Source: an uncultured Pelagibacteraceae bacterium (lineage in GTDB: Bacteria; Pseudomonadota; Alphaproteobacteria; Pelagibacterales; Pelagibacteraceae). From it: a DNA stretch of 64,000 bases. Position numbers and translations under genes: made by a program. The notes under the pieces are model-generated. The model was given only the letters and a program-made list of their open reading frames with translations. It was not told the DNA's origin and did no database searches. Positions 24,033 through 32,738 of this stretch are shown one piece after another. Each line of letters begins with the position of its first letter. Within the stretch, counting starts at the first letter, position 1. The stretch lies in contig CACISK010000003.1 of assembly GCA_902589315.1 (NCBI GenBank), positions 121,460 to 185,459 of the forward strand, in the 5' to 3' direction.

Positions 24033-26147
24033 TTATAAACCCAAGGCTTCTCTTTGTTTCTTTGTATATGCAAGTGTAATTCTATCGATGATTATAGCTA
24101 AAAGTACAATTCCAATCCCTGCCGCTAGACCTCTACCAGTATCGGACCTTGCTAGACCATTAAATACCTCTAAACCCAAGCCCTTACCACCAATAAGTGG
24201 TGTAACTATTTGCATAGCAAAAGCCATAATTACAGTCTGATTAAATCCAATAACTAAACTTGGAACAGCTAATGGGAATTTGACTTTATTTAATGTTTGA
24301 ATAAGTGTTCCACCAAATGATCTTGATACTTCAGAGTAAGTACCAGAAACCTGTGTTAAACCTAGTGATGTTAATCTAATTATTGGTGGAATTGAATATA
24401 TTACAGTTGCAAGAACAGCTGAAACTGTTCCACCTCCAAAAAACATTAGAACAGGAATTAAATAACAGAAATAAGGAAGTGTTTGCATTGCATCTAACAC
24501 AACGTTTTGAATATTTCTAAATCTTTCATTGTAAGATGCAATTATTCCAAGAGGAACTCCTATAACAAAACATAGCACAACTGACACAAGTACTGACGAT
24601 AAAGTTATCATTGATTGAGTCCATATTCCACATGCACCAATAAATAGAAGAAGGACTGCAGTAATTATTGCAAATCTTATTCCAACAGTTATATAACCCA
24701 AAGCTGCAAATACTGCCAATGTATACCACCAAGGTATTTGGGTTAGAAAAACATCTAAAGGTCTTAACAAATTTAAATAAACAAAAGCTCTTAAACCTTT
24801 TGCAAAAGAAATAAATCCTGGATTTACAGTCAGGCTTTCCACTGCATTAGTAATTGGTTGTCTTATCGATAATTTCCATTCTTTTGGAAATGTTCCAATT
24901 TCTAAAAAGTAATGATCTATAAATGCAATTAGAAATAAAACTAGAAAATAAGGAATAACATAAAATCTTTTACTAATAAATTCACCAATGTTTTCTGCTG
25001 TAGATTTATTAAAAACCGAAATTAAGATTCTAAATACTACTGCTATAGCAGATGTAACTGTTTGACATATACTTTTTAAAATCTTATTTCCAAAACTTAG
25101 TGGCATTTCTAAAATTTTTGCGATTTGGTATTTTTCCCAACTTTGAGGAAGCAAGTAAAATCTTTGTACATCTGAAGGAAGCCTTTCTTTATTTTTACTA
25201 AACGCTAAACTAAATCTATCAAACATTATCGCCATAAATAAAATGCATAACCCACCTTCCATTGCCCAACCAACATCCAATCTTCTTATTGCTTGCCAAA
25301 CTTGACCACCAATACCTTCAGCACCTATAAAACATGCAAGAACCACTAACGCTAATGCCATCATTATTACCTGGTTAATACCCATCATTATACTTGGTAA
25401 AGATAATGGAATTTTAATTTTAAATAACAATTGAAGTTTACTTGAACCAAAGGAAGTTGCAGACTCAATAGTTTGAGCTGGCACTTGTCTTATACCAGTG
25501 TTTGTCAATCTAATTATTGGAGGCATTGCATATATCATTGTAGCTAATATTGCTGGTGCACCCCCTATCCCAAAAAAAAATAGTGCTGGGAACAAATACA
25601 CAAATGCTGGCATTACCTGCATAGTATCTAAGACTGGCTTCATAAAATTTTCAAATCTATTACTTTGTGAACACAAGACACCCAGTATAAATCCAAAAAA
25701 CACACATAATAAAACTGATAAACCCATTAATGCCACTGTTTGCAAGGATGGTTCCCACATTCCTGTTGCTCCCCAAAAATAAACTACAAAGGAAGAATAA
25801 ATTCCTAATCGCAAACCACCTGCAATTATGCAGGGTATAACAATTATTGCAGCTATCAAAATCCAAGGAGACTCTAGTAAAAAGTCTTCTAAAAAATAAT
25901 AAGTTTCTTTTATATAGCTTGCTATAAGTTTAGTTACCCATCTGTAATTTTTTTTTAAATAATCTTCTCCATCATTCACCCAAGCTGTAAATGTAAATTT
26001 ATCAGTGACTTCTTTAGGAAATTTTGAAGGCCCTTCACTTTGAGTCGATAGCCACAGAGCTACCAAAAAAACAACTCCAATAATTACATAAGTTATTATG
26101 TTTTTTGATTGATTTGATTTATCTATTAAATCAGTTCTAGTAGCCAT
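24033..26147 (-). CDS. proW: Double-length glycine betaine ABC permease (fused ProW-type)
   Basis: A 704-residue permease made of two homologous halves. The first conserved permease block is around residues 150-300 (FENFMKPVLDTMQVMPAFVYLFPALFFFGIGGAPAILATM) and the second around 530-700 (RNIQNVVLDAMQTLPYFCYLIPVLMFFGGGTVSAVLATV). Each has the PPIIRLT coupling motif. Ordinary ProW has one such domain (about 350 residues), so this is an in-frame internal duplication or fusion, giving a transporter that may need only one copy. It is divergent from proV across 77 bases. Confidence 0.9.
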   Translation of the reverse strand: MATRTDLIDKSNQSKNIITYVIIGVVFLVALWLSTQSEGPSKFPKEVTDKFTFTAWVNDGEDYLKKNYRWVTKLIASYIKETYYFLEDFLLESPWILIAAIIVIPCIIAGGLRLGIYSSFVVYFWGATGMWEPSLQTVALMGLSVLLCVFFGFILGVLCSQSNRFENFMKPVLDTMQVMPAFVYLFPALFFFGIGGAPAILATMIYAMPPIIRLTNTGIRQVPAQTIESATSFGSSKLQLLFKIKIPLSLPSIMMGINQVIMMALALVVLACFIGAEGIGGQVWQAIRRLDVGWAMEGGLCILFMAIMFDRFSLAFSKNKERLPSDVQRFYLLPQSWEKYQIAKILEMPLSFGNKILKSICQTVTSAIAVVFRILISVFNKSTAENIGEFISKRFYVIPYFLVLFLIAFIDHYFLEIGTFPKEWKLSIRQPITNAVESLTVNPGFISFAKGLRAFVYLNLLRPLDVFLTQIPWWYTLAVFAALGYITVGIRFAIITAVLLLFIGACGIWTQSMITLSSVLVSVVLCFVIGVPLGIIASYNERFRNIQNVVLDAMQTLPYFCYLIPVLMFFGGGTVSAVLATVIYSIPPIIRLTSLGLTQVSGTYSEVSRSFGGTLIQTLNKVKFPLAVPSLVIGFNQTVIMAFAMQIVTPLIGGKGLGLEVFNGLARSDTGRGLAAGIGIVLLAIIIDRITLAYTKKQREALGL

Positions 26148-26168
26148 GTTAGCAAGTTAAAATAAATG

Positions 26169-26189
26169 ATTTTACATTTAAAGTAAAAT
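26169..26189. promoter_or_regulatory. Dyad between divergent proW and proV
   Basis: ATTTTAC (26169-26175) and GTAAAAT (26183-26189) form a 7-bp inverted repeat with a 7-base spacer, near the middle of the 77-base gap between the divergent starts. The position suits a shared operator. Composition alone could produce such a repeat. Confidence 0.3.
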
Positions 26190-26224
26190 ATTGTCTATTT
26201 TTGGGGTAATATTATTTATTAAAA

Positions 26225-27271
26225 ATGGCCTTAGAACAAAAAATCACTTGTACAAATATATGGAAGTTATTTGGACCCGACGAAAAAAGAATTATTAAAA
26301 ACCTTGATAAAAATTTAAGTATTAAGGAAGTTCAAGAAAAGACTGGACATGTTGTTGCTGTTAAAGATGTCAGTTTCTCAATTCAAAAAGGTGAAACATT
26401 TGTTGTAATGGGATTATCTGGTAGTGGAAAATCAACACTAGTCAGATGTATTTCGAGATTGATTGAACCAACAGCTGGCATGGTGAAAATGGATGATGTT
26501 GAAGTTACAAAAATGAGCGCAAGTGAATTATTAGAATTAAGAAGAAATAAAATGAGCATGGTTTTCCAACATTTTGGTTTATTTCCTCATAGAACAGTCC
26601 TAGAAAATATTGGTTATGGATTAGAAGTAAGGGGAACAAAAAAAGATATAAGAACAGATAAGTCAATGGAAGTTTTAAAAATGGTTGGCTTAGATGGTTG
26701 GCATAATAATTATCCAAGAGAATTATCTGGAGGTATGCAGCAAAGGGTAGGACTTGCAAGAGCGTTAGCTGTGGATCCTGAAATATTAATTTTTGATGAA
26801 CCTTTTTCAGCTTTGGATCCTTTGATTAGAAGAGAAATGCAAGATGAGCTTTTAAAGATCCAAGAGAAGCTCCAAAAAACTATGGTATTTATAACTCACG
26901 ATTTTTTAGAGGCAATTAAAATGGGAGATCACATAGCAATTATGAAAGATGGAGAAGTTTCTCAAGTTGGCACACCTGAAGAAATTGTATCTAATCCAAA
27001 AGATCAATATGTTAAAGATTTTTGCGAAGATGTTCCTAAATATAAAGTATTAAGTGCAGGCAAAGTCATGAGAACAGAATGCTGCAATGAAACAAAAAAT
27101 TTATTTGAGAATGGAAAAGATAATATTTTAGATAATTCTAAAATTGAAAATTTAATAGATAGGCTAATTGATAATGATAAAACTTATCCAGTAGTTTGTA
27201 ACGAAAGTGGAAAGCTATTAGGTGAAATAGATAGAGTAATAGTCATGAAATCTATGAGATCAAATCAATAA
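26225..27271 (+). CDS. proV: Glycine betaine ABC transporter ATP-binding protein (ProV/OpuAA type)
   Basis: A 348-residue ATPase for the quaternary-amine importer. Walker A (GLSGSGKST) is at residues 63-71, with the signature LSGGMQQRVGLARALA, Walker B (ILIFDEPFSALDP) and switch His in FITHDF. The N-terminal 45 residues are the extension typical of ProV (KLFGPDEKRIIKN). The C-terminus holds a single short CBS-like segment (IDRLIDNDKTYPVVCNESG), which in relatives senses ionic strength; a complete CBS pair is not seen. It is transcribed away from proW-proX, an unusual split, and its end overlaps the convergent DMT gene by 7 bases. Confidence 0.9.
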   Translation: MALEQKITCTNIWKLFGPDEKRIIKNLDKNLSIKEVQEKTGHVVAVKDVSFSIQKGETFVVMGLSGSGKSTLVRCISRLIEPTAGMVKMDDVEVTKMSASELLELRRNKMSMVFQHFGLFPHRTVLENIGYGLEVRGTKKDIRTDKSMEVLKMVGLDGWHNNYPRELSGGMQQRVGLARALAVDPEILIFDEPFSALDPLIRREMQDELLKIQEKLQKTMVFITHDFLEAIKMGDHIAIMKDGEVSQVGTPEEIVSNPKDQYVKDFCEDVPKYKVLSAGKVMRTECCNETKNLFENGKDNILDNSKIENLIDRLIDNDKTYPVVCNESGKLLGEIDRVIVMKSMRSNQ

Positions 27272-28197
27272 ATTTGCTTATTACCCTCTATTGATTTCTT
27301 TTTAACATTATCTCTCCATATAATAATCATACCAGCAAAAATAATTACTATCACTCCAGGAAATAGCTGTCCCCATGGAGCTTCATTAAAGAAAATCCAA
27401 CCAAGAATAAAAGATGATGGTATACCAAGATACTCAAATGAAGCAATTTTACTTGCTGAAATTAAACGGTAAGAGTAAATAAATAATATTGCTGCTGTAC
27501 CACCCAAAACCCCAGTCATTGTCATCAAAATAAAATCTTTAAAATTCTTAATTTCAACATGTCCTGTAGTAACAAAAAATAATATTAAACCACCAATGAC
27601 ATTAAATATTAACGTGTATAATTGAATTTTAGCAGTTGAATGATTGCCTTGAATGAATTTTAAAATTATGACTGTGAAAGCCCATGCTATAGCGGTTAAA
27701 ATTGGAAAGATTGAGTATAAACTAAAAATTTCACTTGTTGGTTTCATTATCATAACTACACCAACAAAACCGATTATAACTGCTGACCATCTATAAATAC
27801 CAATTTTTTCACTCAATAAAACTATTGATAGTATTACTATGAAGAAAGGTGACGAAAAGGTTAGCGTCATTGCAGTTGCAAACTCCAGATTTACTACCGA
27901 AATAAAAATAAATACATTCATAGAAAGAAAACATATTCCTCTCAAGCAACTCAATATCAAAAACTTATTTCCTATGTTTTTAAATATTGTTGAAAATTCA
28001 TTTGTGAATAAGATCAATAATAGCAAAGGTATAATTGCTGCTACATTTCTAAATAAAGTTAATTGAATTATTGAGTATTCATCACCTAAAAATTTAATAA
28101 TAACCATGTAAAGATCTATACACAAAATTGCTAAGAGCATTGTAGCAATTGCTAAATATGTTTTTTTTAGATCTGTTTTTTCGGATGAAATTTTCAT
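27265..28197 (-). CDS. DMT-superfamily (EamA) transporter
   Basis: A 310-residue membrane protein with about ten segments in two EamA repeats. It resembles the transporter at 14170: SPFFIVILSIVLLSEKIGIYRWSAVIIGFVGVVMIM here matches the equivalent segment there, so they are paralogues. The second repeat contains ASKIASFEYLGIPSSFILGW and ends with a basic tail. The substrate is unknown. It is divergent from the alcohol dehydrogenase gene across 38 bases and converges on proV with a 7-base overlap. Confidence 0.85.
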   Translation of the reverse strand: MKISSEKTDLKKTYLAIATMLLAILCIDLYMVIIKFLGDEYSIIQLTLFRNVAAIIPLLLLILFTNEFSTIFKNIGNKFLILSCLRGICFLSMNVFIFISVVNLEFATAMTLTFSSPFFIVILSIVLLSEKIGIYRWSAVIIGFVGVVMIMKPTSEIFSLYSIFPILTAIAWAFTVIILKFIQGNHSTAKIQLYTLIFNVIGGLILFFVTTGHVEIKNFKDFILMTMTGVLGGTAAILFIYSYRLISASKIASFEYLGIPSSFILGWIFFNEAPWGQLFPGVIVIIFAGMIIIWRDNVKKKSIEGNKQIY

Positions 28198-28235
28198 TTA
28201 ATAATATTGAAATTAGTATAAGTTTTTAAAATATT

Positions 28236-29426
28236 ATGCAAAATTTTAAGCTCAATGAAGAATTTTTATTAAATAATCAGGATTGGACATTTCCAACTTT
28301 TACAGCTTATGGTCCTGGAAGATTTAAAGAAATTGGAAATTTTTGTAAAAATTTTAAAATAAATAACGCATTAATCGTTACTGATAGTGGTAGTGTAAAT
28401 TTATCATTTATAAGTGACTTACAAAATTTGCTTAATGATTCAAAAATCAAATCAGATATTTATTCAAATATATCGCCAAATCCTAGAGATGATGAAATAG
28501 ATTCTGGATGTAAAAAATTTCGTGAAGGCAATCATGATGCAATAATTGCAATAGGCGGTGGAAGTGCAATGGATGGAGGCAAAGCAATTTCTCTTACAGT
28601 TAATAGCGGAGTACCGTTATGGGATTTTGAATTTGAAAAAGAGCCACCAAAATTAACTATGGAAAATCCTTTTCCAAAAATAATTACTATTCCAACTACA
28701 GCAGGAACTGGTGCTGAAACAGAAGTTACAGCTATGGTTACTCATCTTGAAAAAGGAATGAAGTTTTGTTTATGGCATCCAGATGCCCGACCATGTTTAG
28801 CTTTAGTAGATCCAGAGCTAACTTTAAAATTACCAGCAAATCTTACTGCTTGGACAGGTATAGATGCAATGATACATGCAATTGAAGGTTATAGTGTTCC
28901 TATGTTTCATCCACTTTGTGATGGTTCTGCATTAGAAAGTTTAAATTTAATTTCAAAATCACTTTATTCAGCTGTGGAAGAACCCGATAATCTTTTAGCT
29001 AGAGGAGGAATGATCATAGGATCTTATTTGGGCGGAATAGCTTTCTTAAAAGGCCTAGGTTTAGTTCATGCAATTTCACATATGGTTGGAGCTGAATATA
29101 ATACTCATCATGGATTGACTAATGCAATTATACTTCCCGCAGTAATGAAATATAATTTGCCTGGATTAGAAGAAAAAGTTAAAAGAATGTCAGAGGCTAT
29201 GCAGTTTGAAAATCATTCAATTGAAAGTTTTCAAGACAACTTAAATATAATTCTAGATAAATTAAAAATCCCTAAAGGATTAAATGAATTGGGAGTACCA
29301 GAAGATTGCCAGGAGAGAATAGCAAAGAAATCAATGCTAGATCAAGCTTATGGACAAAATCCTAAAAAGGCATCATTAGACGAGGTCAAGACTTTAGTTT
29401 TAGAGAGTATTAGACAAGCAAGATAG
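28236..29426 (+). CDS. Iron-containing alcohol dehydrogenase
   Basis: A 396-residue group III (Fe-ADH) enzyme. The NAD-binding GGGSAMDGGKA is near residue 110, TTAGTGAE near residue 155, and the iron ligands are in AWTGIDAMIHAIEGY (Asp and His) and LVHAISHMVGAEYNTHHGLTNA (two His). The GLVHAISHMVGAxxxxxHGLxNA signature is intact. It would interconvert an alcohol and an aldehyde or ketone. The next genes are an amidase, a DMT transporter and a homocysteine methyltransferase in the same direction, probably one operon. Its own substrate is not evident. Confidence 0.88.
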   Translation: MQNFKLNEEFLLNNQDWTFPTFTAYGPGRFKEIGNFCKNFKINNALIVTDSGSVNLSFISDLQNLLNDSKIKSDIYSNISPNPRDDEIDSGCKKFREGNHDAIIAIGGGSAMDGGKAISLTVNSGVPLWDFEFEKEPPKLTMENPFPKIITIPTTAGTGAETEVTAMVTHLEKGMKFCLWHPDARPCLALVDPELTLKLPANLTAWTGIDAMIHAIEGYSVPMFHPLCDGSALESLNLISKSLYSAVEEPDNLLARGGMIIGSYLGGIAFLKGLGLVHAISHMVGAEYNTHHGLTNAIILPAVMKYNLPGLEEKVKRMSEAMQFENHSIESFQDNLNIILDKLKIPKGLNELGVPEDCQERIAKKSMLDQAYGQNPKKASLDEVKTLVLESIRQAR

Positions 29427-29436
29427 GTTTAATTAA

Positions 29437-30849
29437 GTGCTTGAGAATTTTTCTGTCCATCAAATAATTTCAAAAATTAAAGATAGGGAAATTAAAATTG
29501 CAGAGGTAATAAATTTCTATTTAGATAGAATAAAAAAATTCAACCCAAAATTAAATGCTATTATTTCACATATAGATGAAACAAAAATTACTGAAGAAGC
29601 AAAATTAAAAGATGAAAATTTTAATAGTGATAATGACAAAGATGATATTTATGGACTTCCAATTGCTGTTAAAGAATTATTTGATATTAAAAATGAGGTA
29701 ACTTGTTATGGATATAAAGAGTTATTAAAAAATATCCCAAAACAGGACTCTTTATTAGTAGATAATTATAGAAAAAACACTATTTTAATTGGTAAAACAA
29801 ATCTCTCTGAATTTGCTGTTGGTTGTCATACTACTAACAGAGTTTATGGAGCCACTTCCAATGTTTATGACCATAGTAAGTCAGCGGGAGGGTCTTCTGG
29901 TGGTGCAGCAGCAGCTGTTGCGGCAAATTTAATTCCTTTTGCAGATGGCACAGATATGATGGGATCTTGTAGAAACCCAGCAGCATTTGCAAATATTTAT
30001 GGATTAAGACCAACACCTGGTGCGATTGCAGAAGATAGATTTGAAATTAAAAATTTAAAAGATTTTCCTTTAATATCTACAACTGGATGTTTTGCTAGGA
30101 CTCCTAATGACATGGAATTTTTATTTAACTATATAAAAGGGAAGAATGTAAAGGATAAATTATCTTTCGATCTTGAAGTTATAAATATTAAAAAACTTTC
30201 AGATTTAAAAATTGGATGGTGCATTGATCTAAACGAACAATATAAGTATGAAGATGGAATTGTAGACTTATGTGAAAATATTTTAAAAAAATTACAGTCA
30301 AATAATTTAAATATTGAAGATTTAAAAACTGAAATTAATTCAGAAGAATTGTGGTATTCTTGGATAATATTAAGAGCCAAATTTTTGTATGAAAACTTTT
30401 TGTTATATAATTTAAAAAATTTAAATGAATTACCTTCCCAAGCATATTGGGAATATGAAAAAGGGAAAAGCATCAAAACAAACGATGTTTTAAAAGCAAT
30501 AGAAATAAGAAATAAATATATGGATAAAATACAAAACCTATTTAAACATTACGATTTTTTAGCATTACCATCGGCTCAACTATTTCCTTTTGAAAAGAAC
30601 CTAAACAATCCAGAATTTATCAATAAAAATAAAATTGACACTTATCATAGATATATGGAAGTCTATACATTATCAAGTTTGCTTGGTTTGCCAACTATAT
30701 CTATTCCAGTTGGTTTTAATAATAAAGGGCTACCAATGGGAATGCAGATTATAGCAAATGTTAAAGAAGATAATAAACTAATTAACTTTGCCAAATCTTA
30801 TGAAGAAATTTTTAACTTTTCAAAATTTAAACCAGAATTATCGGAATAA
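29437..30849 (+). CDS. Amidase-signature family amidase
   Basis: A 470-residue amidohydrolase. The Ser-cisSer-Lys triad is visible: Lys79 (AVKELFDI), cis-Ser in the SAGGSSGGAAAAVA stretch (149-162), and nucleophile Ser177 in MMGSCRNPAAF. The usual GGGSIR is altered to MMGSCR but the nucleophile is kept. GKTNLSEFAVG and a TPGAIAEDRF segment are also family-typical. The start is a GTG at 29437 with an AGG upstream. It would release ammonia or a carboxylate from a small amide, such as the product of a nitrile or N-acyl compound. It lies 10 bases after the alcohol dehydrogenase. Confidence 0.85.
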   Translation: MLENFSVHQIISKIKDREIKIAEVINFYLDRIKKFNPKLNAIISHIDETKITEEAKLKDENFNSDNDKDDIYGLPIAVKELFDIKNEVTCYGYKELLKNIPKQDSLLVDNYRKNTILIGKTNLSEFAVGCHTTNRVYGATSNVYDHSKSAGGSSGGAAAAVAANLIPFADGTDMMGSCRNPAAFANIYGLRPTPGAIAEDRFEIKNLKDFPLISTTGCFARTPNDMEFLFNYIKGKNVKDKLSFDLEVINIKKLSDLKIGWCIDLNEQYKYEDGIVDLCENILKKLQSNNLNIEDLKTEINSEELWYSWIILRAKFLYENFLLYNLKNLNELPSQAYWEYEKGKSIKTNDVLKAIEIRNKYMDKIQNLFKHYDFLALPSAQLFPFEKNLNNPEFINKNKIDTYHRYMEVYTLSSLLGLPTISIPVGFNNKGLPMGMQIIANVKEDNKLINFAKSYEEIFNFSKFKPELSE

Positions 30850-30851
30850 TA

Positions 30852-31754
30852 ATGACCAGACACCCTCATCATTTTAAAATTTCATTTGCATTAGCTATTG
30901 CTGCTGGTTCATGGGGAATTTATTGGTTACCTCAAAGAATATTAGAAGATGGAGGTTTGACTGGTGGCTGGGGAACAATATCCCAAATGGCGGTTGGAAT
31001 ATTAATATTATCACCAGTCGCAATTTGGAGAGTTATAAAAGGAAAGTCTATTGGATTGGAATTTCCTCTCACTGGTTTTTTTGTTGGAAGTGGATTTGTT
31101 TGTTATGCTCTTAGCTTTCTTCTTACTGATGTAGTTAAAGCATTAATCATGTTTTACATGATACCTGTTTGGACAACAATATTTGAAATTATATTTTTAA
31201 AAAAGAAATTTGGTTGGAAGAGGGTAATCACATTAGGTTTGGCACTAGGAGGTTTATGGATTGTATTCAGTCAAGAAAATATAATTCCATTACCTCAAAA
31301 TGCAGGGGATTGGTTGGCTCTTGCTGGAGGTGCACTATTTGGTGCTGGTTTAATTAGAATGGAAATAATTAAAACAGATGGAGTCTTTCCAATTATATTC
31401 ACATTCTTTTTTTATGGAGGTTTAGCCAGTATACCTATTGGGTTATTCTTAGTAGATTATTTAGGACCAGTTCCATCAGTGGAGGTTATCATGTCAATGT
31501 CCACTTTTTTATTACTTATTTCGATATTTTATTTTATTCCTACAGGAGTAATAATCTTTTGGGCTCCAAGCAAACTAGGAGCCGGCTTATCATCTATTTT
31601 ATTTTTAGCTGAAATAATTGTTGGTGTTGTTAGTGCTAGTATTTTAACAAATGAACCTTTTGGTTGGAGAGAAACAATAGGTAGTATTCTAATAATTCTT
31701 GGTGGTGTAATTGAAGTTGTATATGTTCCAAAGTCAGAGAAGAAATTAGCATAA
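30852..31754 (+). CDS. DMT-superfamily (EamA) transporter
   Basis: A 300-residue membrane protein with about ten hydrophobic segments. The N-terminus SFALAIAAGSWGIYWLPQRILEDGGLTGGW and the mid-segment YMIPVWTTIFEIIFLKKKFGWKRVITLGLALGGLWIVFS are of EamA type. It is less similar to the two other DMT proteins in this window than they are to each other. It starts 2 bases after the amidase stop and overlaps the next gene by one base, so a substrate linked to those enzymes is likely; which one is unknown. Confidence 0.83.
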   Translation: MTRHPHHFKISFALAIAAGSWGIYWLPQRILEDGGLTGGWGTISQMAVGILILSPVAIWRVIKGKSIGLEFPLTGFFVGSGFVCYALSFLLTDVVKALIMFYMIPVWTTIFEIIFLKKKFGWKRVITLGLALGGLWIVFSQENIIPLPQNAGDWLALAGGALFGAGLIRMEIIKTDGVFPIIFTFFFYGGLASIPIGLFLVDYLGPVPSVEVIMSMSTFLLLISIFYFIPTGVIIFWAPSKLGAGLSSILFLAEIIVGVVSASILTNEPFGWRETIGSILIILGGVIEVVYVPKSEKKLA

Positions 31755-32737
31755 TGGATATTAATGAATTATTGAAATCAAAAAAAAAAGTCTTCTTAGA
31801 TGGTGGAACAGGTTCAGAAATTCAGAGACTTGGTGGAAAAATGGGACCAGCTTTTTCTGGTTTAGCAAATGTTTTCTCACCAGAAATAGTAATCAAAGTA
31901 CACGAAAGTCATATAAAGGCTGGATGTGATATGATAACAACCAATACTTTTGGAACTGCAAGACATTGTCTTGAGCCTTCAAATTTAGGAGATCAGACTA
32001 TAAAAATTAACATTGATACAGTTAAGTTAGCAAGACAAGCAATTAAAAATTCTGGAAAAAAAATTAAAATTGCTGGAAGTATGTCAACATATTTAGCTTT
32101 GGCTGAAAATGAATTTAGACCTGACACAAAATTTGTACCATCATTTGCAAAAGAAGAAAAAAATTATAAAGAACAAGCGAAGGTATTAAAAGAAGAGGGA
32201 GTCGAAGTGCTTATTCTTGAAATGCTTTTAGATATTGATCACGCTAAAATTTTGTTAAATTCCGCTTTAGAAACAGGTTTGCCTGTCTGGGTTGGATTAA
32301 GTTGCTGCATAAGTAAATTTGATGAAACCGTAGTAGGTAGAAATTTTAGAGCAGAAAAAGAGAGATCTATTATATATGACCCTTTAAAATATCCTGATGA
32401 GCCAAAATTCCTTCCTGAAGATAAAATTATTAATTTTGCTGAAATAATTAATTCACTCAAATCTATCGGTGGAGATGTTTATGGCATAATGCATAGTTGG
32501 TTTATTGATACAAAAGAGGGAATGAAAGTTTTAAAATCAAATTGGAATGGGCCAATTATGTTCTATCCAGAGATTCATAAATTTGACACTAGTACTATGC
32601 AGGCATTAATAACTGAAAATGAAATTGAATTTGTTGATAAGTGTTCTGAGTTAATAGACGATCAGGTAAAAATTATTGGGGGGTGTTGTGGCGTCACAGA
32701 TAAACATTTAAAATCATTAATAACTAAATTTTCTTAA
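31754..32737 (+). CDS. Homocysteine S-methyltransferase family protein (BHMT-like), copy 1
   Basis: A 327-residue (beta/alpha)8 methyltransferase. DGGTGSEIQRLG opens the protein, ITTNTFGTAR is the homocysteine-binding region, and the three Zn-binding Cys are visible as one of the pair in GLSCCIS near residue 184 and the pair in IGGCCGV near residue 311. The family moves a methyl group from betaine, S-methylmethionine or similar donors to homocysteine, making methionine. With the carnitine-to-betaine route nearby, betaine is a plausible donor. It overlaps the DMT gene by one base and ends one base from the convergent hydrolase gene. Confidence 0.85.
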   Translation: MDINELLKSKKKVFLDGGTGSEIQRLGGKMGPAFSGLANVFSPEIVIKVHESHIKAGCDMITTNTFGTARHCLEPSNLGDQTIKINIDTVKLARQAIKNSGKKIKIAGSMSTYLALAENEFRPDTKFVPSFAKEEKNYKEQAKVLKEEGVEVLILEMLLDIDHAKILLNSALETGLPVWVGLSCCISKFDETVVGRNFRAEKERSIIYDPLKYPDEPKFLPEDKIINFAEIINSLKSIGGDVYGIMHSWFIDTKEGMKVLKSNWNGPIMFYPEIHKFDTSTMQALITENEIEFVDKCSELIDDQVKIIGGCCGVTDKHLKSLITKFS

Positions 32738-32738
32738 T

